Positions 25,339 through 40,300 of a stretch of DNA of 64,000 nucleotides are shown one piece after another; the first letter of the stretch is position 1; every line of letters begins with the position of its first letter. The stretch comes from Aurelia coerulea (Eukaryota > Cnidaria > Scyphozoa > Semaeostomeae > Ulmaridae), in contig CM076951.1 in NCBI GenBank assembly GCA_039566865.1, forward strand, positions 14,083,484 to 14,147,483, written 5' to 3'. The position numbers and the translations under genes are program-made. A model generated the notes under the pieces. That model made no database searches, was not told where the DNA came from, and saw only the letters and a program-made list of their open reading frames with translations.

Positions 25339-28300
25339 TTAAATGGTGTCACTATCACTGTCTGTCACGCTATCACCTTCTTCGCAAACTTCTGAATCCA
25401 AATCTGTGTCTGATTCATCAGATTCATGGTGAGACTCTGTTTGTGTACCATACAGTGCAACAATGGGTTCCGGTGAAAAAGGAGGAAGCCCATCGACATG
25501 GGGGTCAAAACAATTATGGAGCTGTACTATCATGGTACCAAGGAAAGAAATGCGCGAGAGCAGCATACATCTCACACCATCAGATACACTTTCACTTTTC
25601 ACCTTTCTTTCGAGAACTTGATATTGCTCATGCCAGTAGCAAACCGTATTTGACATTTCACTCTTAACAGTGGCTTCTTCCTCGATGGCTCTAAATTCCC
25701 GATTCTTCAGATCGACTATTTTCCTCTTGATGGACGATGGCACAACAGATGATTGATCAGTAACCTGAAATTGAATATAATAACCTATTATTGGAAATGG
25801 AAAAAACAATTTTGAATTGCATTTAATACGACACAGAACGATAGGAATAGATGCTGAAATTTACGCATCTATACAGTAATTTAAGAAACGTTTTTTCACA
25901 CCTAAGCCTACATGGTTTCTTATATCTATGATACTTCTCGTGTTATTAGGCTGACAATTTCATAAGTTTCTAATTTATTTTCTTGAAAGTCCTGGAAAAT
26001 AGGTTACAACGGAATAGAATATGTGGAGATAGATTAGCCATCTGTGTGTTATCAATGATTGTCAAGAGTACAACAATAAATCTAAGACATCTTCCTGCAT
26101 GGTGAAGCGGAGTACTCCACGACCGTCAGACATGGACTTAATGATGATCAAAATACAAGACACTTCATTTTAGGTACGAGCCTCAAAAATTTCTCATATG
26201 CAGGGGGGCTAATCATTTTCAAGTAGCCTAAAAGTCTCTTTAGGATGGTTACTTAAATGTGGGGCATTACTGTACAGCAAGAGACAGACTTTGTAGCACT
26301 TTGATTTGAGTGCGAATTTGAAGCAGTTTAAATGCTAAATACTAAGGTGGTTGCCTGAATCAAGTACCTTGCAGATGGCATGCTATTTTGTGCCAAAAGA
26401 TGCCATCACAAGGTGAAAGGAGCAAACTTGAAGGGAATCCAAGCATATAAAATGGTTAAATCATTCAAATTCAAATTCTATCTTATCAAATGCTTCTGAC
26501 GTATATCATGTACCCAACGATAGTTTGGCCCTTAACAATAGTTTGATCCCAACCCATCACATCGTGCCCCCTATCCAATCATGCCCCTATAGCTCCCACA
26601 CCCGAAAGCCCAAAATCGACAGAGCCCCTTAAACCTCAATGACTCCATGCCCCCATAGCCCCTAAACCTCAATTCCCCAATGCCCTAAACTTCCTTACCC
26701 AAATGCCAACATGCGCCCTACTACAATGTCCCTATTCCAATGACCCCATATCCTCATACCCCTCACTCCATCCCCCCACCCCCATTTTCTTGCCCTCTCA
26801 CTGTGATCGGTGTGTGACGAAGAGCTTTTCAAAGCACAAATTTGGAGCCACAACCCTAGCACCTATAACGACCCCCACTGCTTTTGAAACGCCGCAATTC
26901 GGATGCTCCTTGGTCGACTTCCCCTTTTCAGCCACTGATCTGCCCCACAGAGCCAATCATATTTTCAAAATTAGTGTTTGGATTTTGAACATTTTTGTAT
27001 AGGGATGAATAAGAATGAACCAAATATTGATTTCTCCTCCATTTAGGGACATTTAAGGCTTTAACCCCCATCATCAGACGCACAAAATTTGCCGCCCATG
27101 GGTAGGAACAATTGGTTTCAATCGGTTGTCTCGTTTTCCCGTGACAGCTGCCTAAAGTGGGAATTTTTTCTGATCATTTTGATGACGCCACACCGCCCTT
27201 TGGTCCTACATATAGGTACTTAACAACCAATGCATATCAGTGCAAGGAACAATCATTGAGCATACGACAGTGTAGACATGATAAAGATATGGTCCTATGC
27301 AATGATCAGCAAAAGGAGACTTACCAGTGAATTCCCTTCCACACGAGTATAGAGCCCAGAGTCTGGATTTCCAGCATCTACAAATGCAACACGTCTTGAA
27401 TTTTCCGATAAACATTCATTGTAAGATGCTAACATGTTCTTAAGGGCAGAATTCGCTTTGAAGATTGTTTTCTGCAATCTAGCTGCAATTGACTGTCCAT
27501 CTAAAAGGGAGAGAGATAATCTAGATACAAACTGCAAACAAAAATATAGCAAATACTTGTTTTTCGGTACAACGTTCCATTATGTATCAACTGAGTATCT
27601 TGATACCCTCCATCCAAATGACATATGATATTGGACTAAGTAATGACCATATAAAATTTTGCACTTGGCACTTTGCAAAGAACACATGCACAAACAAAAT
27701 AAACCATGTCCATATCACACATTCTGCGTTTACACTCGAAATTGGAAGTAGTTAGAGCAAGGAAGTAATCATATCTGTGCCTGTTGGACCCTTGACTACA
27801 AGATCTTGCCCTTGCAAAAATAGGAAATACTCCAACACACGGATAAGTCAGGTAAGATGCGACTTGAAAACAAAACGAAAGTCAGATTACTTCCCCCAGC
27901 CAGAAGCCATGCAAGTTTCAAGCAAGTGTTATTGGATATTCATATATCAACTAACCTGAATATCGTTTGATGAGAGCAAGCAAGAAGTGTCTTTCACATG
28001 CCGACTTGAACATCTTTTGTAAAAGCATGTCCATTTGGCCTTTCCGATACAGTTCCAGTTCGTGTCTATATTGATCATCATGTATGCTCCACCTTTGCGT
28101 GATTGAGTTGGTCTTCTCGATTTTATCTAGCTTTCTTTCACATCTATAAACCCAATTTTAAATCATGAATGCATGTTATTGTGAAAACACCGGTACTGCA
28201 TCTTTGTTTGTGATGTTTTGCAAACAATTGAAAAGAAACCAGTGGTGCCTCATACTAGTCATTTTGTGGTCTAACCGTTTGCTGAGGTGGCCAGCCGAGA

Positions 28301-31300
28301 CACTGATACGTGACTGATAAGAAAGCAGGGTCGGCACTAGATCATAGTCTCCCAAATCACATCACGTCATTCAGTCTGTATGCATCGTAGTCACTTAGCC
28401 TCAGCCCATTGCAAGCATGCGCAGAGTCAAAAGGTTGGACTCCGCAATTGTTCACAAAGTTTCTAGTCCGTCAAGAAGCTATCGGTAGAGTAAATGACGT
28501 AATGTGAATTGGGAGACTATGATCTAGCGCCGACCAGAAAGCAGAATGTACAGTGAAGAGGCAACTATGGCCGAAATGCATCTTTGTCTGAAATGTTGCT
28601 TCACATTAATCTCTAACCAATGCTTCCGAATGGGAAGAAAATCATAAAGAAGCTTAATGTCGTCAAGTGTTCACATGTTAATCAAACTAACCAAATCTAC
28701 ATTGGAATAAGATATTTTAAAATAAATTACTATTTTGTTTCTAAGGAAGCAGCAGTTTTCAAACACCGTATATTTTAGGAAAGGACATGTCACCTATGCA
28801 ACACGAATCAACAAAAAAAGAAGAACAATAAAAAACCAGACATAACATTGTTTTATCTGGCTTTGCTTTCTTTAGCCCCAAGCTCGATGATCGAATCGAT
28901 GATCAAAGGGACTGCAATTGGTCATTCATAAAACTATGAGTTCTCATCTAAAAACTCGGGTAATTTGCTTCCAGAAGCAAGCATTATCGAATAACATGCT
29001 ACATATTACTAATTTCACTGTTTCTAGTGAAATTAGTAAATAAGTCCTGAACTGATTTGCAAAAATCGCTAAAATTGCATGTAAATACATTTCTTGCAAC
29101 TTAAAGAAGGAATTGTTAAATGATCTAAATAAAACTTGTGTTTTGTTACCTTCTTTTCTTCTTTACAGTTTGCAAAATTTCCTTTCTTTCAAGACTAAGC
29201 TCCAGCTGATTCCTGTTAAATGATGGTATAGTAGTAAATAACATGAAAGCTCTATTCTGTTGCTCATCCCTTTCTTAGTCTGCAAGAGCTTGCAAGGCTG
29301 ACATTTACAACCACTTAAACCCTGTCTGTTAGGTGCACTATTCAATGAAATTAGCAGTTGGTTGTCAACATATATAACGGAAGATATTTAGATACATATT
29401 TCCTCATGGTAAGACTTCAACACTGCACTGAACATGTGTATATGAATCAAACAGATATTGTCGAATGCCACAGTACAGGAAGCGCCAGTTTTATTTCTTG
29501 GTTGCACTTGCGCCAAAACAAATGACCCTTGCTTTGAATTGCAAAGTTTGAGATATCATTAAACGATTTCATGTTATCCAGGAAGTTTCACTTTTCTGGT
29601 CATTCATATTGATAACTACAACCATATAATAGATCAATGCCATACCTTAATAATAAATATTCTTTCAGTGTCACGAAGTAATCTTGTTTCCACTGATTTT
29701 GTCCTAAAAAGGAATAAAATGCGAAGTAATTTGAGAAATGGCTAGAGCATTTACAAGCTGATATCTATTTAGAAAACGAGACGTCTAACTGACCTCACTG
29801 CGATATGAAACAGGCTAACTTGTTCTGATAAACGGTGTAAGAAAACAAAGGGGTGTTTCTGTCGATGAACTTGGGCATTGCAAAATGTCATTGTACCATA
29901 GTATTGAATGGATTTGCTGAATGGATTTCACTAGATCCTAGCATCTGAGAAGCGGAACACTGGTCGTATTTAATTGAATAAAGGCTGCACTCTTCTCGTG
30001 CATCAGTGGCGCTCCCATCCTTATTGTCTTAAAACCACTTCAAGTCTGCAATGTCAAATGAATCATAGTCTTCCCGTTTTTGATTATCTCGTGTTTCACT
30101 GAAACTCCAGTTTTGATAATCTGTTATTCATTTGAGGAAGTATCTTTCAAAGTGGATGTTTTCGTGAAATATCTGGAAGCTTGCCCAAGGCTCAAGCTAC
30201 CCTGCAATATCAAACATTGGTAGTGACATATGCCACCCCCAAAGAATTGCGACATGGCTCCTGATGCTCCAACAATGGTCCTTTATAGAAGCAGAATGTT
30301 CTGGTTTCAAAACTACAAACAATGCGTCATCCATGCCTACAATCGCTACTGGGATATCTGAAAGTGAAATACGTACCTTGAACAGACGAAGGCTTTCTGG
30401 GGATACATTTCTGCAGTATAACCCGGTCTTCTTCTGATTTCCATTCTTCAATGATATCGTCAGTGATAGCAACTAAAGAGATAATGATGGCCAAACAATT
30501 CAATAGTTAAACAACCCAGCGATGGCAATAGTAGAAAGCAATCAAACATGCAAAGCAGAAACCGATCACTGAATGGTAGCAGAAATCAGTTTCCACGCAT
30601 TTTACAAAAACAACTTTACTTATCATAAAATTGAATCATTTCTCTGCAATAACAAACTTTTGAGTATCTTTGTAAAGACTTCGTTATCATACCTTCGAGT
30701 TTACTGATGATACCATCAAGTTCTGTTCGGCAGTTTTCTTTGACAGCATATGCCTTTAGCAGCCAGCTTTTGAGTCTTTTAGCTACAAATTAGTAGAGGG
30801 TAATATTCAAAGCATTTGTCGGAATATCATTTGCCTGTCCGATCTGAACTTACTTTCTACAAAGTAAACTGTACATTTTATTGTCACTTTCAAGGCATTA
30901 TTGTTATGATTTATACTTGCAGTTGGTAGGTCCCATTATATATAAAAGCCAATGTATGAATCTCCGACACCAGATCTAACATGGTATTGACAAAATAACG
31001 GCTTCTTGTATTGTGCTACAATTCAAAACCTTGTCTACTATTTTCAGGAAACCTATTATGTAAGACGAAGACATTATCTCAGTAAAATATTGTATTATTA
31101 CCTGGTAATCATTTTGCCCGGAGAGCTGTATACAACGATACTAATGGATTTTTTTTACACTACATCCTGACTCAACAACTGAACAAAATGATTGTATTTT
31201 ATCACAAATGTAGCTTGAACTTCACGATACCCTGTACAAACCTTATGCTGACTGGTTTCACATGCATACTTGCAAATATAAACATTTTGGTCAATTTGCA

Positions 31301-34300
31301 CACATAACACAAACTTGGTCAGTACTATCAACCTCGTGCTTTCTACTCTGCAATGCCAATTTCAAAGCATTCAGTTAAAGGTTAGCCCCCACTTTTGACA
31401 TCAAGTAGTGGTTCTTACAACCTCCACGAAAACGAAAAGATGCAGTAGACTGCTAAAGTGCGCAAAAAAGAGTCAACCAGACTATGGTTTTTAGCATAAT
31501 TACAAAAGTACTTACCAATGTTGTGAGACTTTCCCTTGCTGAAATGCGCTAAAGCATCGGCTAGAAGATCCTGACGATGCGAGAGTGTCATTTCTTTGGT
31601 GATCTTTACAAATGGTCGCATATAAGACCATAGACGCTCGACTAACTCTCCATCTAGCAAACCATATCCATTAAGCCTCCGAGGATTATAAAGAACCTGC
31701 AAGGAATTCTCCGTAAGAGTACAACACAAATAACGTAAAATCAAAGAGAGTAACAAACAAAACCATTTGTTCTGGCATCCAAAGATGTAAGAAAATAAAA
31801 AATTCAGCAATTTTTAACAATCTCTCAATTTTTTGATGCCCTGTGGATTATCATCTAAGACTATATAAGATATTCTTTAGCTTGAAAAAAGGATTGATAG
31901 GAAAAAGGTATTTCGTGTTTTTGTCGCTCTGGACTTCTGACGCTGTTCTGAATAAAATCCGTATGTTTTTGTTGCACAGTGTAAAATTAAGGCTTCCAGC
32001 TATTTCTATAACATGTGCTCAAAGACAGCTGAGCAAAATCATGATTAAATAAGTAGACGGAGTAGAATGATCTGCGAGAACTAACTTACATTCAGCTCTA
32101 CAGTAAGGTCCCACATTTAAGGAACTTAATTCAACAGATTTTTACCTAAATTCTGAATGATTTTGAGGAAAATCATTGATGACATACAAATAGGGCCAAT
32201 AACTCTATAAATACCGCGTTCTGTTGTAACCTATTTTTCAGGACTTTCTAGAAAATAAATTAGGAAACTTAAGAAACTGTCAGCCCATACACTGAGAAAT
32301 ATCATAGATATAAGAAACATTTCAGGCTAAGGTGTGAAAAATTGGTTTCTTAACTGCGGGGCCCTACTGAATCCCAAAGAATCATTATAAAGTTTAGTGT
32401 GTGACAGAATGTCTTTTAAATTGCTACAATTATTGCAAGGATGTTGATCTTACTTGGCAGGAAGCTTTATGCCCATAACAATGGAAAACAGGTATGCCAA
32501 AACTAACATTGGCATATTTCTCTTCGTCACCAATTTTCTGTAAAAAAAGAACTATTTTAATGGACGAAAAAACACTACACAGACTCTCATGCGGCACAAA
32601 TATGCATATTTTAGTAAATAGTAACGAGTATAAGATACTTAAACAACGTGCTTGTTATTTGTTTTTTACTTGCTTATTACTTGCGTACTACTTGCTTCAA
32701 AATACATTACGTCCACCCTGCATATAAGAAAAGTACGTGCAAGCCACTACAACTTTCCATCACATGAAATATTTCATCCCTCGTAGCCTGAAGCTTCCAG
32801 TTTCTTACAAATAATGGAAAAACGAGCCAATTCTTCTTGCAATGTTGAAAGTGTTTCAATTGATATGTCGACACATAAAATGACAAATCTCCCCTGTGGC
32901 CACTTGCCCTTTCATTTATTGGAACAATTTAAGGCTAAGACAACATGAATAATATCAAATTTACATATGTTGCATGGTTCTAGAATTGAAAATACTATTT
33001 GACCGGAAAAATATTCAAGTGCCATATGAAAGGATATATTCTTATTTGGCACATAAACAATCGGTACGTGCAAAAAGGTACCTTTCAAAGATATCTTATT
33101 TTCTTTCATTAACAAAAAAGCAGTCTTATTCAAAATGTGAAGTTTCTTATATGCGGATTGAGATAAGGGGGTTGGGTCTCTATAGTTCTATTCAAATTAC
33201 ATCATTCTATGTGCTAACATACAAGGTAGTGATTGTATGTACTTTGTGTGCTAACATGCAAGGTGCAAGGTAATGATTCGTCAGTAATCATGCTAGAAAA
33301 ATGCAATGTTAACATATTTAATCTAGCGCTATACAGAGGTATCAAGACAATGAGTTATCAGAATGTAGAGGCATATTCAAATCAAAACACGCAACCTTTA
33401 TGTGGGCTTTCAGCGTACAAGCGATGTCATACAGGAAATGCAGCTTGTTGTTTCTTGTCATTGACTCGGAATGCAGTTTCTCCAAACAAAGTAGTGAATA
33501 ACCAATCCTACAAGGACAAAAGTTAATAGAAAAGCAAACGGGGATATCCCCTGTAATCGATTGTAGGCAATGCCCTATAGCACACAATTGATGGAAATAA
33601 AACTGGAATCCAAAGTCAGAAAAATTAGCACCAACAATGATGGAGGCAAGTGATTCGAAAAAATTCCGTCTAGCCTTTTCTGAGTCTGTCTGTGATAAAC
33701 CCCAATGCATGAAAATACACAAAGAAATTACGAGTTCGATTGGATGGTGATCAAAGATAATTTGTGCATTTTCAAGACAACCACGTACGTTGGAATATGA
33801 CGGTGCAAGGGCTCACGTTTGGTCCTTAGTTTTAACGAATTGAATTCGAAACGCCAGATAGGTATGCTGTTGAACACTGAAGACCAGCTCTCCTAATGCT
33901 TGATATTTACACTGAAAAAAGACGTTATAAGTGTATATGAACTAACCAATACGAACTTTTGACGAGGTCAACATCGTGTCATTTTGCGTGGTGTACAAAA
34001 GTTTGGCAGCGGGGCCGGTAAAAAAACTGCAGTACAACTATTTGCAAAGAAAGCAAAAACGATTCCTCGTCGTTTCTTAGAAATCATTAAGAAAGAAAAT
34101 TCGAAAACCACATCCCACTCTTTAATCGCATAAAACTGGGTACCCTGTTAAGAGTCATATTTTACATTTGAAAGTTCTCTCATATGTTACCTTTCTCCGT
34201 GTTTCATGTTTAGAAACAGTTTCGGAAATTCATGTCGACATGACACACCGAAAATCCCAGTCACTGATAAAGCTGACGTTCTTGATGCTTTCCGTAGCTT

Positions 34301-37300
34301 GTCGCCGGCTTGAAAATTGTTGCAATCCTACGAAGGAAACAAATAGTTTATGGGCGTCGTGTATCAGTATAGGTGCACCACAGGAAAGTAACAATATAAC
34401 AGCACTATTTGAAAAACAGAAGACTATAATGTTTGTGTGTTGATAGAGATGAGATTGATAGTAGAAGATTGCACGAACAAGCTTGAAAGTTTCACTTTAA
34501 CTATAGTCTACAACATCTATCGAACTCAAAAAAGACCTGCTTGCCCAAAGTTAGCCCGACATGCAAAGTGAAACGAACCTTAGTAATTATCAGTAAAAAT
34601 CGTTTATGTGTATTTTTCGTAGCCGTATATTTAATTCTAGTTTAGTTACATGTTCTCTATGTTAATGGCTGCGGAGTTGTCACGGTCTCTTGCACTCCGT
34701 GGTATCGTCCTCGTAGTTTAGTAAAGTAGCTTGTACGTAGTGTCTTAAGTAGTTCGTTCTTGTAAAATTTTATATTGAATATGAAAAAAAAAAAAAATAT
34801 ATCGAACTCTCGTGAATATTCTTCTCTCGTCACTATACTGCTCTGGTGCTGAACTTTAATATCTTATTTTGCTTGCTTTCTCAGTAGTAGATCTACCATG
34901 TGAACCAGCTTCGTGAGTGAGAGCCTTATGAACGAAATTCCAAGGATGAAAACAGAATTTGGTTGTAAAGGTTATTGTGTGACTGCTGCAAACACTCATA
35001 ACAACATTCTTATCTTAGCAAGACAGTTCGACTCTAGATGTTTTATTAAGAACGCATGTAAATGACCTTACATACATTTATTCAATAATGTAGCTAGCTG
35101 AATTTTTACTCCTTTTAGTTTGTATATTTCCTTAAGCACAGGACCCTAATGATAACAGTATGCTTGTCATACTGATAGGTTCCTCCTGTATAAAAATTCG
35201 TTTATTATTACATATTACCATTACCATTATCATTATTAATAATATGTAAACAGAATCTCTTCCATGATCCACTTACCAATTCATCCTTTTGAACATTATC
35301 ATTGCAGTTACCAATGTAAGCATCAACTTCAGAATCTGAGATGAAAATCTCAGTTGACCTTTTCGGGGGCTCCCTGCTTTTACCAGAACTCTTCTTACAA
35401 ACGAGTCCAAAGTTGGCATCTACGGAGTAGTACACATTACCATTTTCCTGCAAAAAGAATAAATTGTTATGACAAAGAATAAATGATTGAAACAGGAGTC
35501 AATGAGCCATTAAAATGACAGTGATTAGTAATAGCGCGCAATTTCAATACTAACATTTGCGTTGAATAATTAATCCACTCATAATTGACATCTTCAAAAC
35601 AATCCAAGGAACTAAAGGGATATCAATGTTAAATAGGCCCAATGAAAGCTTAATAGATTCTATTTCTGAATGTGGCACATAGTAAAACCATTTAGTGAAA
35701 AGAAGTCCAACTTGCTGCGTTGTCCTTATAGCCATCCAATAGTGTTAGACACAACAAATATTTCTATTCACAAATTTCAAGATAGATCAAAACAAGAAAC
35801 TATTTGCAGAGGTTAGATCAAAAGCACTGAAATCTCCATTGACACTGTCCATGACGAGAATTTAGGCCAACCTTGGAAAGAAAGACTCCTTTCCGAAAGC
35901 AAACAGTGTATCTTCTTATCAATAGTGCGTAATTGCAGAAACCACCTTGGACACGCTACATCAACAATTCTAAGTTAGATCACTGTGCTCTTAGATAATT
36001 CAAACTCTCTTTAAGAAATAGAGTGACTCAGGTAGTTGCCATTCTATTACATATATTCTACACCTGGGGGAAACAAGACAGCATGTGAATGGCTACAATT
36101 CAGTCCATCCAATGCAATACCAATGTTGAATGTCTTGCTGAATGGCAGATATCCTGAATAAAAACTGAATGGTGAATGGCAAATTTAGCTGGCTAGAATC
36201 GGCTACTTTTTACGAAATAATTGGGAGATAAGGCCACTCCAAAATTCAGTCAACAGGGCTTAAAACGATGATCACAATGTTTTGGCTTCCTTGTAAAAGA
36301 ACGGTAGTGAAATGCGTTTGCATGTGTTATCCCCTCGGGACTTAGAATTTGGGAGTTAGAAAGTCTAGGGATATCATTTTAACCTCTCAAGTTCAAGCAG
36401 ATCGACATTCGATTTTCATATTGTAAGCGGTATGTGGCACTTGGGGGGGAGGGGTTAGGCACCTGGCAAAAAGAAAAGAGGAACATATTCGTATGAACAC
36501 TTTTTGACGGTATCTAAAGATACTTCAAACGATAATTTATCATGATTTTGAAATAATTAAGGGTCATGCATTTGTATTCACGAAGCATCATTCTCATGTC
36601 CAATGTATATTGAGAAAACCAAGTGAAACTTAGCAGTCCGGCATCCTAGGCCTGTACGTGTTGTATAGCATGCTTCTTAGAAAGATTTTGAACCGGGCTG
36701 CTAAGGAGGAAGCCTCAAGTTAAGAACAAATGCCACTAAAATGTAAAAATAGATTATATTGACGACCCCTCAAAGTGCCCCAATGACATCATCATTTGCG
36801 AACGCAACATAGCATCCGTACGGTTTGTCAAATCTTTCAAATGCGCTATTACTTCCAATGATCCTGTATGGTGATGAAAAGTTGTCCGTTGACTCTAATA
36901 CAGATATACTTAAATCAACTTTAAAATACATATATGCAACACACTGTCTTGAACAAAAACTTCCTCTGATACTTAGCTGCTGTTGCGAAATTAGGGCTAA
37001 AATGATAAAATGGCGCACAAATTCGAAAAGTAAACATAAATGGGGCCAAATTTTTCGTTCCTCTATAACTTTTGCTTCAACGATACGAATTTGCTTAATT
37101 ACGCCCACATGAAAGGGAATGACGAGAGGAACAATTTGAGCTATTTTTGGGGTAAATCAGATAATTAGGTCAGGAGCTACGAGGTCATAAAGGGGCCGAA
37201 AAAGGTTTAAAAGCGGTATCTGACTTCATTCAAGATTCACGAAAAATGAGGTTGCAAAACGAATTCACCAATTCTATATAACAACCATGTAAACTGATGA

Positions 37301-40300
37301 GTTGGCTATGCTTGGTAAAGACTTTGGGTTCACCACCCCTCTGATGATGATGTCATGGGGGCAATTCGAATTTAATCATAGGCCTTCAAAGTAGCCTAGA
37401 CAGAGGAATTGCGTCGATCAAAATATAACCAATATTACAGTTGTTCTCGATTGATGAAAACAATAGCAAGATGAGTGGCACGCATCATTACTTTGCCCTA
37501 TCTTTAGCTTAGATAGCTACATCTCTGTTCAAGTACTTTAAAAATGGAAGAATTTACGTCAAGTCAGATTTATGAGCAAACTTGGATTGTTTTTTGGAAT
37601 TGTTTTTATGCAATTTCCCAGGGTTCATACGAGGAATCTTATTTCAAAAATCACTAATAGAATCAAATAGCCGATTTAAACAAGATGCGTTTTTAAATGA
37701 AATTAAACACCCCCGCTATGAAACAACATATTTACCAATGCTATTGTTTTGAAAACAAGGGAATGGTAATTGAAATAGGGATCGTACTTACCCTACCGAG
37801 GGCGCAACATTAGGTCAACTGGACATAAATAGGGACAAAATGTGAAAGGATAAGATACTACAAGGAATATTCGTTTGGAACCATCATATTTGTTAAATGT
37901 CAGACTGGTGACAACAAAGAAGAAATAAGAAATCAAATTATAAACCTTAGGGCAAGCTGGGCACTTCTCAAAACCTTCATAATCTGGACAAACAAACTTG
38001 ATTGTTGACAACGTTCTTTTCAGGTGCTTATACTCTTCAACGGACTCGCTACTGAGTAAAGTCTTTATTATACATTTCTAGAACAAAAATAATTAATGCA
38101 GATAATAGAGCGAGGTCACAAAGAAGAGAGCAAAAAAAAACCGTTATGCGAGTTTCTTCAGCTACTCAATGCCCAATACAATGTGATATCTCTAGACCTA
38201 CTCGCACGCAGCGGTGAAGCCAGCACTTGACAAATGAGGGGGTTTGGGACGAACCCCTCGAAATTCTGCAAGACCATACCCTTCAAACTTTCTGAAAATG
38301 CAGGCGATGCCCTATATTTGGTAAGAATATTTACTAGATCGTTCGATTAAATGATAAAATGTTTGATCTGGTTTACCCATTCTATAGGACCAATTCTGCT
38401 GAATTGTTGTAGGAACTTCAGGAACAACTTTGGAAAAGTGGGGTTTGGACCCCAGCCCCCCCCCCCCCGAGACTCCGACACTGCGCACGCGTAGGTTTTG
38501 ACTCTGTTTTTTTACCTTCGTTGAAGACTCCTCAGCAGAAGTGGACATAATTCCTTTATTGTCAAGTCACAGAGATATTTTGCAAAAAAAGACATAATCT
38601 CATTCTTACAATCAGCTAGGAAGCAGCTTCAAGAATAAAAACTAATCTCCACGAAGCATTCGGCAGTTTTGTGCCTGTTTGTAAAGGAAAACTAGAAAAA
38701 CACAAGAACAAAGCAAACAAAGAAGATGCGTATGATTTATGCTGGTGTCATAAGGATGGCAATTGAAACGGCAAATACCGCGGATGGGATTCGATATAAA
38801 CACCCATGAATTATGATTTAACAAGGATAAACTTTTGACTGCAGTAATTAAGTTATGCTTTACAGAGTTAATCGCTGATGATCGGCGATTTTGCAGGACT
38901 ATTTAATCTTGTAAAATTACACCATCGGCGAGCATCAGCGACCATGCTACATAGTCTGCAGAGCAACACGGAATCTCACGCAAGAATCTTATTCATATTT
39001 GTCTCACCTGATCGGCTCAAAAGAATTATCGCAGTAACAATTGTTTTACAGTTGTTTGAAAGAGGTTCATGAATTGAATATCATAACGAGGAACAAGGTC
39101 AAATATACTTGATCTGGAATTATAGCGAAATAACTCTAGCCCCTTTAACGATCTTGAATGGTAGAAGAGAGAAATCAAAGTTTAAAAGTGTGACTCTAAA
39201 CGTTTATATTATGCCTTCTTGTCGAAAAGTCAGCACAATTGAAACATAGTGTATGATTTATTGACGATTCAAATGAAAAGTTCTGCCGATTGACGTTGGC
39301 CAATTGTTTACCTTTAGTCTTGCTTAAGAGACCCACTATTTGACCTCAGCCTATTTCCCCCTTGATCATTTCATTGTTTCCTATCGTTTTGCAAAATCCA
39401 GGATCTGAGTTTCTCATAAAGTCGTTTGCCAAAGGTGGAACTTTACTCTGTGGTTTTCTGTTTTTGGATGAAAAGATCAAGGTCTAAGTTTCTTATGTAG
39501 TAGTCTCTTGGGGATCGAGACAAAAATACAAAATTAGTTTTTAGTTATCCAGTATGACAACAAATTACCAAGGGGAGGAGAAAAATGAGGCAACTGATCC
39601 AAACTTTGTAATAACATGCATTAAGGCCACTGGCATAAAACCAGACACTTGCCGTAGCTAGTTAATAAATAACATCAAAACAATCAAGTAAATATGGAAG
39701 AATAGTTAACCTGTTGTAACTTCTTTCAGTTTTTTTATTCAAATAACAAACAAGTTTGCTTTGTAAATACCCACACATTTGACACAAAATAGATTGTATC
39801 AATCTCCATAAAAGCAGCACCAATTGTTAAGAAATTGTTAAAAAAAAACCAGTAGCCTTGACGAATGTTGTCAAATTATTTCACAAACGCTCATTGATTT
39901 GCGTAATCTATCTTAAGGTACATTAACATGCTTATTACAATATCCTTTAATATTGAATAGTTGATATAGAAAGGGTTTTTGAATCTTGAAAATCATTTCA
40001 CGAAGTATTCATGAAAGGTAACCAATCATCGAAAGTGGCCAACAATTTCTTCTTGAATTATCAAACACAACAATAATAACATATCAAAGAAATAATCGTA
40101 CCTTCTCGTGAGACGGATGCTCATCTAACCAGACTAAGCTGTTCAAGAAACCATTCAAGGAAACATGGGCTTCACATTGTAGTGCGATAAAAAAGTCCAG
40201 CAGCTCCGTAGAAATTGCGCAATTTGACCTCAATGGGCTCGAAGGCCACAATTTGTACCGTAGGAGAGTGACTGCCTCTGTCTCACATGCGCAAAACCGA

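Noticed and set aside
26703..27002. 99-aa plus-strand ORF
   Set aside because: Mostly the C-rich low-complexity tract; no domain.
32770..32895. Extra KDZ exon (minus strand, GRFVILCVDIS…) with good AG and GTAAGA signals
   Set aside because: Splicing it to the next exon breaks the phase and creates a stop, whereas exon 33507-33396 joins directly to 32537-32454 in phase with the expected spacing of motifs.
38312..38548. 78-aa minus-strand ORF with Gly run
   Set aside because: Gly run comes from a poly-C stretch inside a probable MITE in a KDZ intron.
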